Below are positions 1 through 10,706 of a DNA stretch of 64,000 nucleotides, one piece after another. The notes beneath the pieces are model-generated. The model had not been told where the DNA came from, did no database searches, and saw only the letters and a list, made by a program, of their open reading frames with translations. The position numbers and the translations under genes are program-made. Position 1 is the first letter of the stretch. Every line of letters starts with the position of its first letter. Source of the stretch: Saksenaea vasiformis B4078 (taxonomy: Eukaryota; Mucoromycota; Mucoromycetes; Mucorales; Saksenaeaceae); NCBI GenBank assembly GCA_000697055.1, contig JNDT01001305.1, positions 29,165-93,164 on the forward strand, in the 5' to 3' direction.

Positions 1-43
1 TAAAAAAGAAACCCGAATTGTTTCTGAAGTGCAGTCTCAAAAC

Positions 44-289
44 TTAGGGGCAGTTGGTAAGAGTGGTATCGCAGAGCTTTTTATGGTCACTATCTTCGGT
101 GCCGTGGGTGTTACGATAGATTCCTCCTTTGGTGCACTTAAGATACAGCTTAGGGGGCGTGTTGAACTTAGTAGCCAAAGTGAATTTGTTCGTCTTCGCG
201 TACTCGTTCAGAACTTTGCGAACGGCTTCTTTGTCAGGAAAATAACTAGAGAATTGTGGAAAAGGACGTGCGACGCGTAAAGTTTCTTC
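44..289 (-). pseudogene. FAR1-like DNA-binding domain fragment (MULE transposase relic)
   Basis: The minus strand is open for about 80 codons and contains PDKEAVRKVLNEYAK, a TKFNTPPKLYLKC stretch and KGGIYRNTHG, ending near TLTNCP before a stop. The order (amphipathic helix with a YA motif, then L-x-C, GGxYRN and a CP pair) resembles the FAR1 zinc-binding domain that heads MULE-type transposases, which are common in mucoromycotan genomes. There is a TGA just upstream and a TAA where the domain should continue, and no transposase core follows inside the window, so it reads as a relic. It lies downstream of the 3' end of family copy 1. The assignment is by motif memory only. Confidence 0.45.
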
Positions 290-563
290 TCATTGACGGT
301 GACAAAATTATTCGCAGGCTTCATGGACATCGCGTTAAGTCGGCAAAAGTAATGAAAGCAGCAGAAGCAGTGAGTAAGATGAAAAGGTATGGGCGCGCCG
401 ACCTAAATTATCAGGCACAGAACAAGACATCACTTAGGGACATCACTTATGGATTTAGATCGGGAGTGGTATGGTCCCTAAGAGACATGAAAATCATCTG
501 GTTCCACACAACAAGATCGATATTCTGTCAGCAATTACTATACGGATAGTTTTATTTCTGCTT

Positions 564-2283
564 TCATCGATCCATCTCTTCTAGTACACGAACAAATGCA
601 GAAACAACACATGTATCGTTCACTAAAAATGGACCCTTGGATTCGTGGATTTTCTTCAGGTACTCAATACGATAGAACTCTGGATAGCCATAACCTTCCT
701 TTTTTGTAAACTGGTATGATGAACCTATTTGCGACATATGAGTGCAGAACTTTATACAGCATTACATACGCTCCCAGTAAAAGGTTGCTGGATCTCTGGG
801 ATTGGATATCACCAATGCATAGACAACAGAAGGTCTTCTGTCATCTTTATCAGGACCGACATAATGCAGATACACTGATATGTATCCTTTACTCTCCTTT
901 CCATTTGGACATAGATGTATGTACCTATAGATGCTATAAGCATCATATTAGGCTGTAAGGCCTTACCATTTGAAACCACCAACTTCGAAACTACTACTGT
1001 TAATGGAGTCACCTTTTGTACTCCAATCTGTGACAGTCCAATGGTAAGCTGCGTAACCTAGTTCCTTGCGATCGTCTTGCGGAAGGATCTTCGAGACGAG
1101 AAGGTCCACTACAGCGATACTGGTTAACTATCCTTCTTATTCAGGTTTAGCAACCAGGGAACTTACAGGGATTAACTGGATTATTCCGCTGTTGCCTTTT
1201 ATATACTTTATCCCACCGTTTGTGAAGTATGCCTGTCTTAGATATGTCGAGCAACTGATCACTTCCGCTGCGGATTTCCTGGTCATCCAAACCTATTTCA
1301 TCATCATGAACTAAAGTATCAGTATTATAGAGCGGGACCTGTGGCGTTTTTTACCAGATTTCTCAGATTTGGTTGCACTTGAACCTGTATTCTTCCCAGA
1401 AGACGGACGAGCGGAAGGTGTTTTCTATTGTGCATCGCCTATTAATATGTATACAGTAGAATTAACATCAGCTTTACCTCAAGTTTTATGTCTATCATAT
1501 TTATAGACGTTTCGCGTGTCTGCCGTGTAAGTATATCCGTAATCATTTCTTCGAACTGCTCAGAGGTAGAAATCGGCAACGTTCGTTGCTCTTCCGAATC
1601 ATTCCATACGATACCGAATGTATCTGACGCCAGCTGAAACTCCTCTCGAATCTAAATTATCTTTAGTTGGCCTTTGCATCGATAAGCTCCTAATTCAAAG
1701 TACTTTCACCCGTAATTGGCTATATTCTGGGCGACTATCGTTGTATGCAATACAGCGTATCTTCTTCTGAGAGCCAGTAGAACAGACGTTCATAACCAAT
1801 GGAACAGAAAAAATTCTGCCGTCAGAGTTGCTTTGCCCAATGTATCTTTTGCTTTTCGAACTCATTGCTATACTCATGTTGCTACATGCCCGCTCCAGAT
1901 CTTTCATATTCTGACTTGTTCTTCTCCGTTGCGCCATTGCTTCTTCATACTGGCATGAGAGGAGTTCTAGCTTAAATTCGGTGAATATTCTCCGCAAGCT
2001 CTCCTTAGCCTCAGTTTTGAGGAATGAGAGCTTTTTAATATAATCAATGTGATTCTCCGCATCTTCCATTAAATGAATGGCTTCCGCATCCAAGAACTTT
2101 TGACTTGCTTGGGGGTCGTCTCTATTCATAAGGCATTCATTGCTTATAGAAGAGCATGCCTTCATTGTATTCAAAATATGGACGAACGTATTTGTGATCT
2201 AGGTTTAGCAGCGTTGGCCTGTTAATCAATATGACTTTGAGGTGTGATGATTTCACCCTTATGTGTTGCAGATCGTCATTCAT
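564..2283 (-). CDS. CC-PB1-MATH family protein, copy 1 (subtype A, probable frameshift)
   Basis: Exon model on the minus strand: 2283-2257, 2198-1704, 1651-1478, about 1424-1167, 1108-967, 924-770, 724-564. Exon 1 codes for nine residues starting MNDDLQH and ends at a GT donor. Exon 2 is a coiled coil ending in the first PB1 strands (SVPLVMNVCSTG, then YSQLRVK). Exon 3 finishes PB1 with FGIVWNDSEEQRTLPIS. The MATH half has YHWTVTDW, FEVGGFKW and a C-terminal VNDTCVVSAFVRV. Exons 2, 3, 5 and 6 have exactly the lengths of copy 4 (495, 174, 142, 155 nt). Linker exon 4 is about 258 nt against 253 nt in copy 4, so the total is not divisible by three. Aligned to copy 4, the frame slips after an A6 run (plus-strand T run 1347-1352). 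It is probably inactive or a short coiled-coil/PB1 product, unless an undetected small intron repairs it. Function unknown; MATH domains bind peptides and PB1 domains oligomerise. Confidence 0.7.
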
Positions 2284-2635
2284 CTTTCAATTAATCCGAC
2301 TTGGTCGCTTTCAAGCAGTTAATTTCTGCCCGTTGTTTTATACAACACATGAGGGAAAGTTTTTTCCGAAAAAAAATTAAAACAGGTGACGAACGACTTT
2401 TGTTATACTGTCCCAAGAAGCATTTGTGTTGCAATAGCAGTCTTCCGCGGTTAAAGTCTATTTGCTGGATTCGCTGACAGTTTGGAGGAAATAGCTGTCT
2501 ATTAACTTAGTTTATTTCATAAGCAGAAAAATGAACACAGAATTTGTAGTAAATTTTATTTGGTTGACACTACATCCTTTGTACGCGAATTTAGCAAATT
2601 TGTAATAACCTCCGTCCAGATCATTTCCACTACTT

Positions 2636-4345
2636 TCAGTGATGCGTATGCAAAAGGCAAATGAATGTAGATATGTGGAGGTAGTTTTCTACTGCAGGAG
2701 TTTCGTTGTCGTTGTGTTTTCGGTCAGAAAGGCTCGCAACCTTATCGAAACCATGCTGATCAATCTCTTTACTAAAGACGCAGGTTTCTCCTACAGATTG
2801 TGACATGTGAGCTCATCATTTTTAATCATTTTATCCTACCTTTTGAATAATATCGCTCTGAATCGTTCGGATCAGTCATGGTAAATTGATATTTCACACT
2901 GACTTCCCAGTCGGCTTCATTTGATGAAATAACTTTCAGATAAATCCCGATGTGTCCAGAAGGATCCGCTGGCGGATGTAAACATATTTGCCTGTGAATA
3001 GTGTGAGATGAGTTACAAACCGATAACTAACCATGTGAAGCCGCCAAATTCAAATGAACTACTGTGAACTTCATTTTTGTGCATGATCCATTCTGTAATG
3101 GTCCAATGGTGAATTTTGAACTACGAATTTCAGGTTAAGGTACAGAGGCGCCTTCAAGATTCGTTAAAACTCAATACAGACCATCAAGTCTTCCACATAT
3201 CCATTTAAGCCTTTGTTACATAAATTTTCATCAGCTTGTAGCTGGATTGCATTGCAGGCTTTGCCTGATTCAGAGCTAATCATTTCCACTGCTGCTATCT
3301 CCGAAAATGGATCGGTTTTTTCGTCAGCTCCATTGTTCGAATTGTACTCAATCTTGGACAGAGAATTCTCATCAGAATAAAAATCTGTTAAGCTATTCTC
3401 TGCACAGTTGCACTCCGTAAAGTTTGATTTGGGAAAAGTAAGGTCGGGTGAACCATCTGAGCCCAGATGTCTCTACATATGCCTGTCAATACGGGCCATG
3501 AATAAACTGAGACAAACCTTTGGATCATCCATGACGTTGCCTGTACGTAGGTACATTTCCACTAAGTTGATTGATGTGTCTGGTGATCGTCGTGCATTTA
3601 TTTTTGCAATGACCTCGTCAAATCCCTCTGGACGACAGATCTGCTGATAACGATGGTCTGAAGATGCGTCACAAGTCAAAGAAAAATTATCCGATCCGAG
3701 CTGGAATTCTTCTTGGATCTAAGACTGATCAATTGAGAGCTGCTACAAAATTAGAGTACCTGTTTGCGTAACTGACTATATGGTGGATAAGAGTCGTTGA
3801 ACACCATACAGCGAACTTCATGTTCATAACCGATTAAATGCACCTTTGCTACTAAAGGCACAAAAAGCGGTACAGTATGAGAGCTACGTGGCTCAGTTAA
3901 GATGTTTTTGAGCTTGGCAGCCATATCTTTGAAAGCCTGCTTCTGCTCTTTCATCTTGTCGGCCATCTTTTTTAGCTGCTCATCTTTCTCTTGGATTTCC
4001 TCTCTATGTTGGTGCTCCATAAGCTCCTGTTTGAACTCAGTGAACAATTTTAGAAGCCTCTCCTTATTCGCATCGTCAAGAAACGGAAGCCCGTTTACAT
4101 GGTAAATATGAGCATTAGTCTGTTTTGTTAGAGCGACAGTAGTAAAAGCTGAATATTTTTGCTTTTCCATTGAGTCATCGCCTCCCGCAAGCAAGTCCTT
4201 CATATCGTTAAAACGCCCTTGCATAAGACTCAGTGTGTGAATGAATATATCGGTGATCTAGATAAGAATCCCATCCTTTGCTAAATAACGTTGAACCTTG
4301 AAGATCTGTCGAACTCACTCTTGCATGTTTCAAGTTGTCTGACAT
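2636..4345 (-). CDS. CC-PB1-MATH family protein, copy 2 (subtype B, linker degenerate)
   Basis: Exons on the minus strand: 4345-4319 (MSDNLKHAR), 4257-3760, 3718-3518, linker exon from 3472, MATH exon ending 3032, 2991-2840, 2790-2636. Exon 2 encodes MQGRFNDMKDLLAGGDD, a long Lys/Glu/Gln coiled coil, then PLVAKVHLIG and YSQLRKQ of PB1. Exon 3 gives IQEEFQLGSD and INLVEMYLRTG, the last PB1 strand. The MATH half has HHWTIT, FEFGGFTW and YLHISTFI at the end. Compared with copy 5, the stretch before the MATH domain has three stops in the MATH frame. Only a putative 64-nt intron (GTCTGT donor, GTAG acceptor just before FKIHHW) would rescue the reading frame. The final MATH exons (152 and 155 nt) are open. 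It is a paralogue of copy 5 by length, order and sequence. Either a new intron formed here or the gene is decaying. Confidence 0.7.
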
Positions 4346-4990
4346 CCTGTGAAAGTTGTATCGGATGCACTGGAGGAGGTGAAAATACTGCGATAGTTTA
4401 TTCCTAGGGAAATTTAAAATAGGACAGTATATCAGGAAACGCAAAATGGACAAGTCAGACAAGCAGAGCCGCTCTGCTCCGTCTAAATACGGTTTATCCC
4501 GGGTTCTGTATCCATACAGAATCTCTCGGGACTGTTAAAGACGATTCTGGCTCATACACATATTCCTCCGAAACAGCGCCACGAACGGGTACCATAGCTA
4601 TCACCCATCCTTCATGCGACTGGTAACTTTGAAATCAAGGTCGAACGCATTTTTTCCACGACAATGAAACTATGTATATCCCAACAAAGACTTCGCACCA
4701 AAACAAATCGAACACAGCGGTTCTTCAGTAGTCCATCGGAACTTTGGAAATCGTGAGGTCCTCTTGAGAAGATATCTCGGACACGCATTTATATAGATGT
4801 TATACATGTCATCACATAAATTCGTTGCAAGTTGGACCGCTTATACGTGCTTTGAATTAACTGGAAAGAATTTGATAGAGAAGTTGAGCATACGAAGTAT
4901 ATGTTGTAGACTAAAAAAATCCAAGCATTATAATAAGTTTAATAGTCGGATCCTATCATTATTTCAAGTAGCGAACGAACAAACATTTCA
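4346..4990. other. intergenic spacer with two short perfect palindromes
   Basis: No convincing gene. Two perfect palindromic stems lie 25 bp apart: AGCAGAGCCGCTCTGCT at 4462-4478 and TTCTGTATCCATACAGAA at 4504-4521. The second is enclosed by a further CCGGG/CTCGG-type extension. They could form adjacent hairpins in DNA or RNA. They lie upstream of copy 2 and downstream of copy 3. I saw no counterpart in the equivalent spacer between copies 5 and 6. Confidence 0.5.
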
Positions 4991-6217
4991 TTATGCAACG
5001 AATGATTTATAGCGATAACACACTGACACGCTAATCTTCTCTGGATCGCTCTTCAACGGCTGAACAATACGTACGTATGCCGAGATAATGGTACGATTGT
5101 CCCCAACAAATGGGCCCTTTCCATCCTTGACGATTTGCATATGCGCCACACAATAAAACTGTTCAAACCCATTGTTTGTTGCCCCGGGTTTGAATAAATG
5201 GGATTTCTCTACGTTCTGTAAGAAAAGACACTCAATAATATATCAATTCTTACTCATAGAATGATAGTTGGCGGTATCATTGGGGTCAGAGATCATAAGT
5301 GCATATTCAGTAGTGATGTCCCAGTCTTCACCCTCCTTGTTCACCGCAAGCAAACGAAGAGCCATAAAGGTTGTATCCGAATTTCCTTCTGGGTACAATT
5401 GAATTCTCCTACGTATGCTGTAAGGACAGCAGAAGAATAGGACAAAACATGTTACCACTCGAAGCCTCCAACGCGAAATATATCACTGTAAACGTTTCCC
5501 TTTAGCGACCTCCGGTTGTTTATCGTCCAGTGGTATGATTTGCAATCTACTTCCTCACAATCACTACAAGGGAGCATCTTGGGAAGCAGACTATCCACTA
5601 ATATACTCTTCAGAGATAGTCACTAGTAACCTCCAGACTTACAAAGTAGTATGCGATTTCGATAATGTTTCTCAGTCGCCTGTCATAGCGCTAAGCGTAT
5701 CCAGGATGGAGATATCAATCGACTCATCGCTCTCATCTCCACTATCTGCTTCAGTTCTCGGAGAGTTAATTGCTCCAACATCGCCGATCTTGTTTAGCTC
5801 TGGCGATGGCAATACAAAATCGGAAGAGCAGCGAGCAAAGGTTCTAGTCTGTATATATACATACTAAGCGTTTAGTATTTTCAGCATAGGAGAGCGTACA
5901 TACATCTGTGCCGGCGCTGTCATCGACCCCTTTCACAAGTAATTCCAACAAGTGAATGGACGAATCGCAAGGCTGGAGGGCGATAAACTTTTTTATTAGA
6001 TGTCCATATTCAAACGCTGTAGTGATCCGGAAATGTTCATCGTCCTTCTGCGAATTTTCACAGAGTAGCTCCAACGCGCCAGAGTTCAGCAAAAACGCGT
6101 TCTTCATCTGCATAAAGAATTTAATATGCTTCATTAGGCAAGCCTACGCAGTAATACCTGCTTTCTCAATTGTTCATAACTGGTATAACTAGTATACCCG
6201 TCATCAAAGGGAATATA
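4991..6217 (-). pseudogene. CC-PB1-MATH family, copy 3 (subtype C), 5'-truncated and frameshifted
   Basis: Close paralogue of copy 6, but homology starts abruptly inside the first PB1 strand pair (FDDGYTSY, with TSY locally duplicated, near 6197-6217). The short first exon and the whole coiled coil are absent. The second half of PB1 (NAFLLNSGALELLCEN, HLLELLVKG) and the acidic Ser linker are recognisable. At 5674 one extra base relative to copy 6 turns the GDEKQ-coding region into GD plus TGA. The MATH signature reads YHWTINNR, having lost the Trp that closes the motif in nearly all other copies. The last exon (5208-4991) runs past the usual LKSDP end because the stop codon is lost. Together these mark a pseudogene. 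Unrelated DNA lies upstream of 6218. Confidence 0.85.
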
Positions 6218-8633
6218 GTTTACTATCACTGTTGCATATCATCGTATTTACCAGGTACCAAAAATGTACTCTGGTTCGATAGGCTATCATGTACCTCTAG
6301 AATAGACCGAGCTGTCCAACAGCTACGAAGATTGATTAACTTAGATATATCTCTGACTGTTTTATAAGTTGTAAGGACGCAGTCATTACAGTTTCAGCTT
6401 GCTTTTGCAAATAACAGCTTGCTAGATCTCTGGAACTGAACGTCATAAGTATGACCGTACTGCTTATGTTTGTAGCGGATCGATCGAAGAGCTTAAAACG
6501 CAATACTTGAGATCGTTTATTAAGAGACGTTTGACGTAGTGTTTATTATTATCGACACTACAAAAGCAAGATTGCTGCAAAGAAACTCTAATGATATGCA
6601 CCGTTGCGTCGTGGGACAGTATGTGTGTGTCATTCTTATTATTACTCACATTTTGGATTGCAGTTGACATGGGGCTTCTGAGAATAAGAGACTTAGACGC
6701 AAGTGCTATTTGTGAAAGTACATTCATCGCATACTATCGTAGTGCCTGTCTGTATTTATTATAGATGGATAGGTAGAAATACCGCCCTTGCATTGATCGG
6801 GGTATAGTAAAAGAGTATAAGACTAGACAACAATTCGTGCGCAGACGTCCCAACTCGAAGTAGCCCACCTCTCAGTTGTATCATATCACATCTGCACCGG
6901 TAAAAGGTACCGGGTCACGTCAAACCTGCCAATCAACCGACGAAAACGAGGAGGTGCTTCTGTGGTGCCAGTGATGGTGATGGTGTTGTGTCAAAACAAC
7001 TCAATACTACAAACAGTTCCCACACATCGTTCCGCTGAATTTGGTTATTTAGAGGAACTTTTAGTAAATTCAGTTCCTCATTCTTTTTCACAAGAATAAA
7101 TAGCGCACTAGTCTCACGAACTTGGTAGTTTCGACTTCATTAGATAACCAACATCACAGATGGCGTCAGTATTGAGTGGAGTTGTTCTTGACGATGTCAG
7201 GTGCATTAGACTAAAGGCAACGCTATTCGTTATCCTCGACAGCTGGTGAAGGATAGGAAGAGGTACTCATGTCCTCACTCGTGTTGAGTCGTTGTTTGCA
7301 CCATCATCGTTGATGCTTGTCACAATCGCTGCGGTTTCCTAGGTCAACACCCCATCACACAGATTTTATGCAAAACCTCTCAGTATCTCGTAATATATCC
7401 ATCATCAAAACAATATAAATCAAAGATCAGCTACTTTTAATATATTTCACTATTCCTAAAGGTATTCTATTTCACATGGGCATCTGCCTTCTGTATCCCA
7501 TCACCGAGCCATTTTGTTTTTTAAATCCTTCCATCTTTAAAGCCTTCCGACTTCTGGCCTCCACCATTCGCAGCACTCCAGCAATATAAACAACAGTATA
7601 TGCCATCAATTCTCAGAAAGAAACAGGGCGTTTATCTCGAGAAGCCTTTTGATTTTAAGGAAGCTGAGGTGTCCGTTGGAGTGTCCCTAGTTATTCCCTT
7701 CAACAAACAAGGGTTGTTTGCAGCTCGTGACTTTAAGTTGGAATTCGTAGAACGCCCGGGACACGTCAAGCCGATCACACTCTGAGGGTGGCAAAAACGA
7801 TAGTTCTCGGTCGAGAACAGTCAATGCTTCGTTTTCGGTCTCCCCCTCATTCTGCTCTCCGTCGTTTCGATGTCAATGACCTGCCTCAACAATCTGGATA
7901 TATTAAAAGAAAAATAGTTGTGAGTTACCATATTTTCACCCACACGCCACAGATAGGTCATTCCTACCTCGATTGGAGGATGGTAGTACTTCCTCTATAT
8001 ATATTTTCTATCCGTTGTACACAGCCAATGTTCACGCTGCCTTGGGGAGCAGGCGCTGAAGGCTCAGAGTCGCTGGATGTGCATTGAGAGATAAAATCAT
8101 CGTAAACCGACTTGATGGCAGGTAGACATTTCTAATCAAGGGGAAAGAAGTGTGTCATTGAGAAGAGAGGTCCAAGAAAAAATATATTCATCGAACAAGG
8201 TCTTACTTTCCAGTCATTCAAAACACAATAGGAAATGATTTAGCAACGTCGGAGAATGCTATTGACTTCGATCACTGTTGTCAATTCCTCATGCATAGCA
8301 GACAATAGTTTTTCATAGTTGTCGATGTCAGTACTTCCCAATAACTCTTTGGCGAGTTCTACTAAATTCCATTCTTGTGGCTCTTCCTTATATAATTAAG
8401 ATGGGAGTGGCATCTGTCGCAGAAAAAGGATGAAGGTATGTTACTGTTGTAGAAGCATTAGAGAATCAATGGATGGCTATAACTTTCAAAAGCAGCCACT
8501 TTTCCCCTAAAGCTGGCGAATGATTTCCAAAAAGAGTATGTGCTATTGCACATCGAGTAAGATCTCGCAGCTTCTACACGACATGACTGATCCCTCCTCG
8601 GATGCTGGGGTGATATCTGTAATTCTACACCCG
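6218..8633. other. 2.4 kb spacer between the two triplet blocks, no recognised gene
   Basis: This stretch separates the decayed A-B-C triplet from the intact one. It holds a 61-codon plus-strand ORF (7600-7785, beginning MPSILRKKQG) with an AT-rich leader, and a 48-codon minus-strand open stretch ending at 8240 (contains NLVELAKELLGSTD). I recognise neither. They may be fragments of old genes or chance. There is no sign of coiled coil, PB1 or MATH motifs here. Confidence 0.5.
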
Positions 8634-10345
8634 TCAGTCTCTTTCTTTTAATATACGAATGTACGCAGAAACAATGCATGTATCGTTGACTAAAAATGGT
8701 CCGTTGTCTCTGTGGACATGCTTCATATGCTCAATGCGATAGAATTTCAGAAATCCCCAACCCTCCACTTTCTCAAATTCATGTGTGCAATCTAATTTTG
8801 CGACACATGAGTGTAGGACTTACGAAAGGTTACATACCATTATAATAGTAGTTGGCTGGATCACGAGGATTAGATATCATGAGTGCATAATGAACCAAGG
8901 GTCCGTTGGCGCCTTTAACAGGACTTTGAAGATTCAGAAAAAGCCCTACGTATTCTTCGCATTTCTCCACCTTTGGATATAGTTCTAGACGCCTGCGGAT
9001 ATCATAAGTAGCATCTTAGTCTATACTATCTTACCAATTAAAGCCGCCGACTTCAAAGGTCTCACTGCAAATTTTATGGGCCTGTGCACTCCAGTTAGTG
9101 ACAGTCCAATGGTAGGTCTTGAAGTCCAGTTCTTTGCGATTATCTAGCGGAAGGACGTTTGAAGCGAGAAGATCCACTACGATCGAACTCATTAGTTCTC
9201 CAGCTTTTTCAGCTTCGGCAAACATGGACTTACAAGGATGAACAGGACCGTCTCGCCGTTGCTCTCTATATATTTCCTTCAATCTGTTGCGAAATGTATC
9301 TGCTATACGCATGTCGAATAGTTGATCCCTTTCGCTGACATCATCTTGGTCATCCAAATCTGTCTCGTCTTGGATCAGAATGCTGGTATTATGGAACATA
9401 TTGTCTATGGGATTTTTACCGGATTTTTCGTCGTGGTTTGCGGCTAAGTTTATGGCATTATAGTCAGATGGATTAGCAACCGTCTGCTGGTATACATTGA
9501 TGACTGGTGAGCTGGTAGATTGTAATGCTAACATAAATTTACCTCTAGCTCTATCTCTAGCACGTTGATGGATGTTTCATGAGTCTGTCGTGCAAACATG
9601 TTCGCAACCATTTCTTCGAACTGCTCTGGGGAAGAAATTGGCACTGTTCGTTGCTCTTCAAAATCATTCCACACAAGGTTGAACGTGTCTGAAATCAACT
9701 GAAATGCCTCTTGAATCTAGAGCTATTTAGTTGAGATTTTGCGTTGACCATCTCCCTCTTGAAGCACCTTCACACGTAATTGGTCATATTCTGGCTGACC
9801 GTCATTATATACGATACAATGAACACTCTCCTTGCAATCAGTAAAACAGACTTTCACAACCAGTGGAATGGGAACAATGCTGCTGTCAGCAATATTTTTT
9901 CTGATAGACATGCTTCTCTTCGAATTTAGGACCGTCTTCATATCATGGTAAGTCTGCTGCAGCGCTTTCATACTCTCATGGGTTCTTGTTTGCTGCACCA
10001 TTGCTTCTTCATATTGACGTATAAGAAGCTCCTGTTTAAACTCGGTAAATAGTCTCCGGAGTCTCTCGCTAACTCGTTCTCCAAGAAAAGAGAGTTGTCT
10101 AATATATTCAAGATGCCTATCCGCAGCTTCTGTTAAGATAATGGTTTGCAGATCCAAAAGGCCTTGACAGATTTGGGCATTTCCTTCGTCTGCGAGTCGT
10201 TCATTAGTCAGAATGGGGTACTTCATCATTGTATTTAATATGTGAACCAACATATTAGCGATCTAGGTTGATTATTCTGGCAGTTAATGGTTGTAAATTT
10301 GGGATATAGGAAACTCACCCTTTCACATTGCAAATTATCACTCAT
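8634..10345 (-). CDS. CC-PB1-MATH family protein, copy 4 (subtype A, intact)
   Basis: Minus-strand exons: 10345-10319, 10262-9768, 9716-9543, 9486-9234, 9176-9035, 8992-8838, 8791-8634. All junctions keep frame and total 1404 nt (467 aa). Exon 1 encodes MSDNLQCER and stops at GTGAGT. Residues about 10-130 form a Gln/Glu-rich coiled coil (FTEFKQELLIRQYEEAM). PB1 follows at about 135-230 (IPLVVKVCFT; FNLVWNDFEEQR, the acidic OPCA-like part; TSINVLEIELE). An Asp/Gln-rich linker leads to MATH at about 325-467 (TYHWTVTNW, FEVGGFNW, a DPANYYY turn, FLVNDTCIVSAYIRI). In TRAF proteins a coiled coil directly precedes MATH and drives trimerisation; here a PB1 is inserted between. Cytoplasmic scaffold is an inference; there is no signal peptide or membrane segment. 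It is the intact counterpart of copy 1. Confidence 0.85.
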
Positions 10346-10706
10346 CTTTCGTTTGACCCGAGTTGCTGACGTCCAAGCAATTATGTCTTGGCTGTCGTTT
10401 TTATACAGCACATTACCAAGAGTTTTTTCCGGGAACCAAGTTGCTGTGCAAATATTCTAAACCGCTCAAACATGCCTGTCATAGTGAAATTTTAAAGCAA
10501 CACAATTGTGGTAGTGAACTAATCTTTCCATAGTATATACATTTCGCAATGGACTTATTGATAGAAATACTGAAGCAATAGCTATATTCCTTTAGACCCA
10601 TATCCAAAATAATCCCTGAAATCATACGATTTATTTCGTAGACATGAATTCATCGTGTATGGCTTTAGCAGCTCCTCTAATCAGCTATCCTTAAAATCGT
10701 CTGCAT

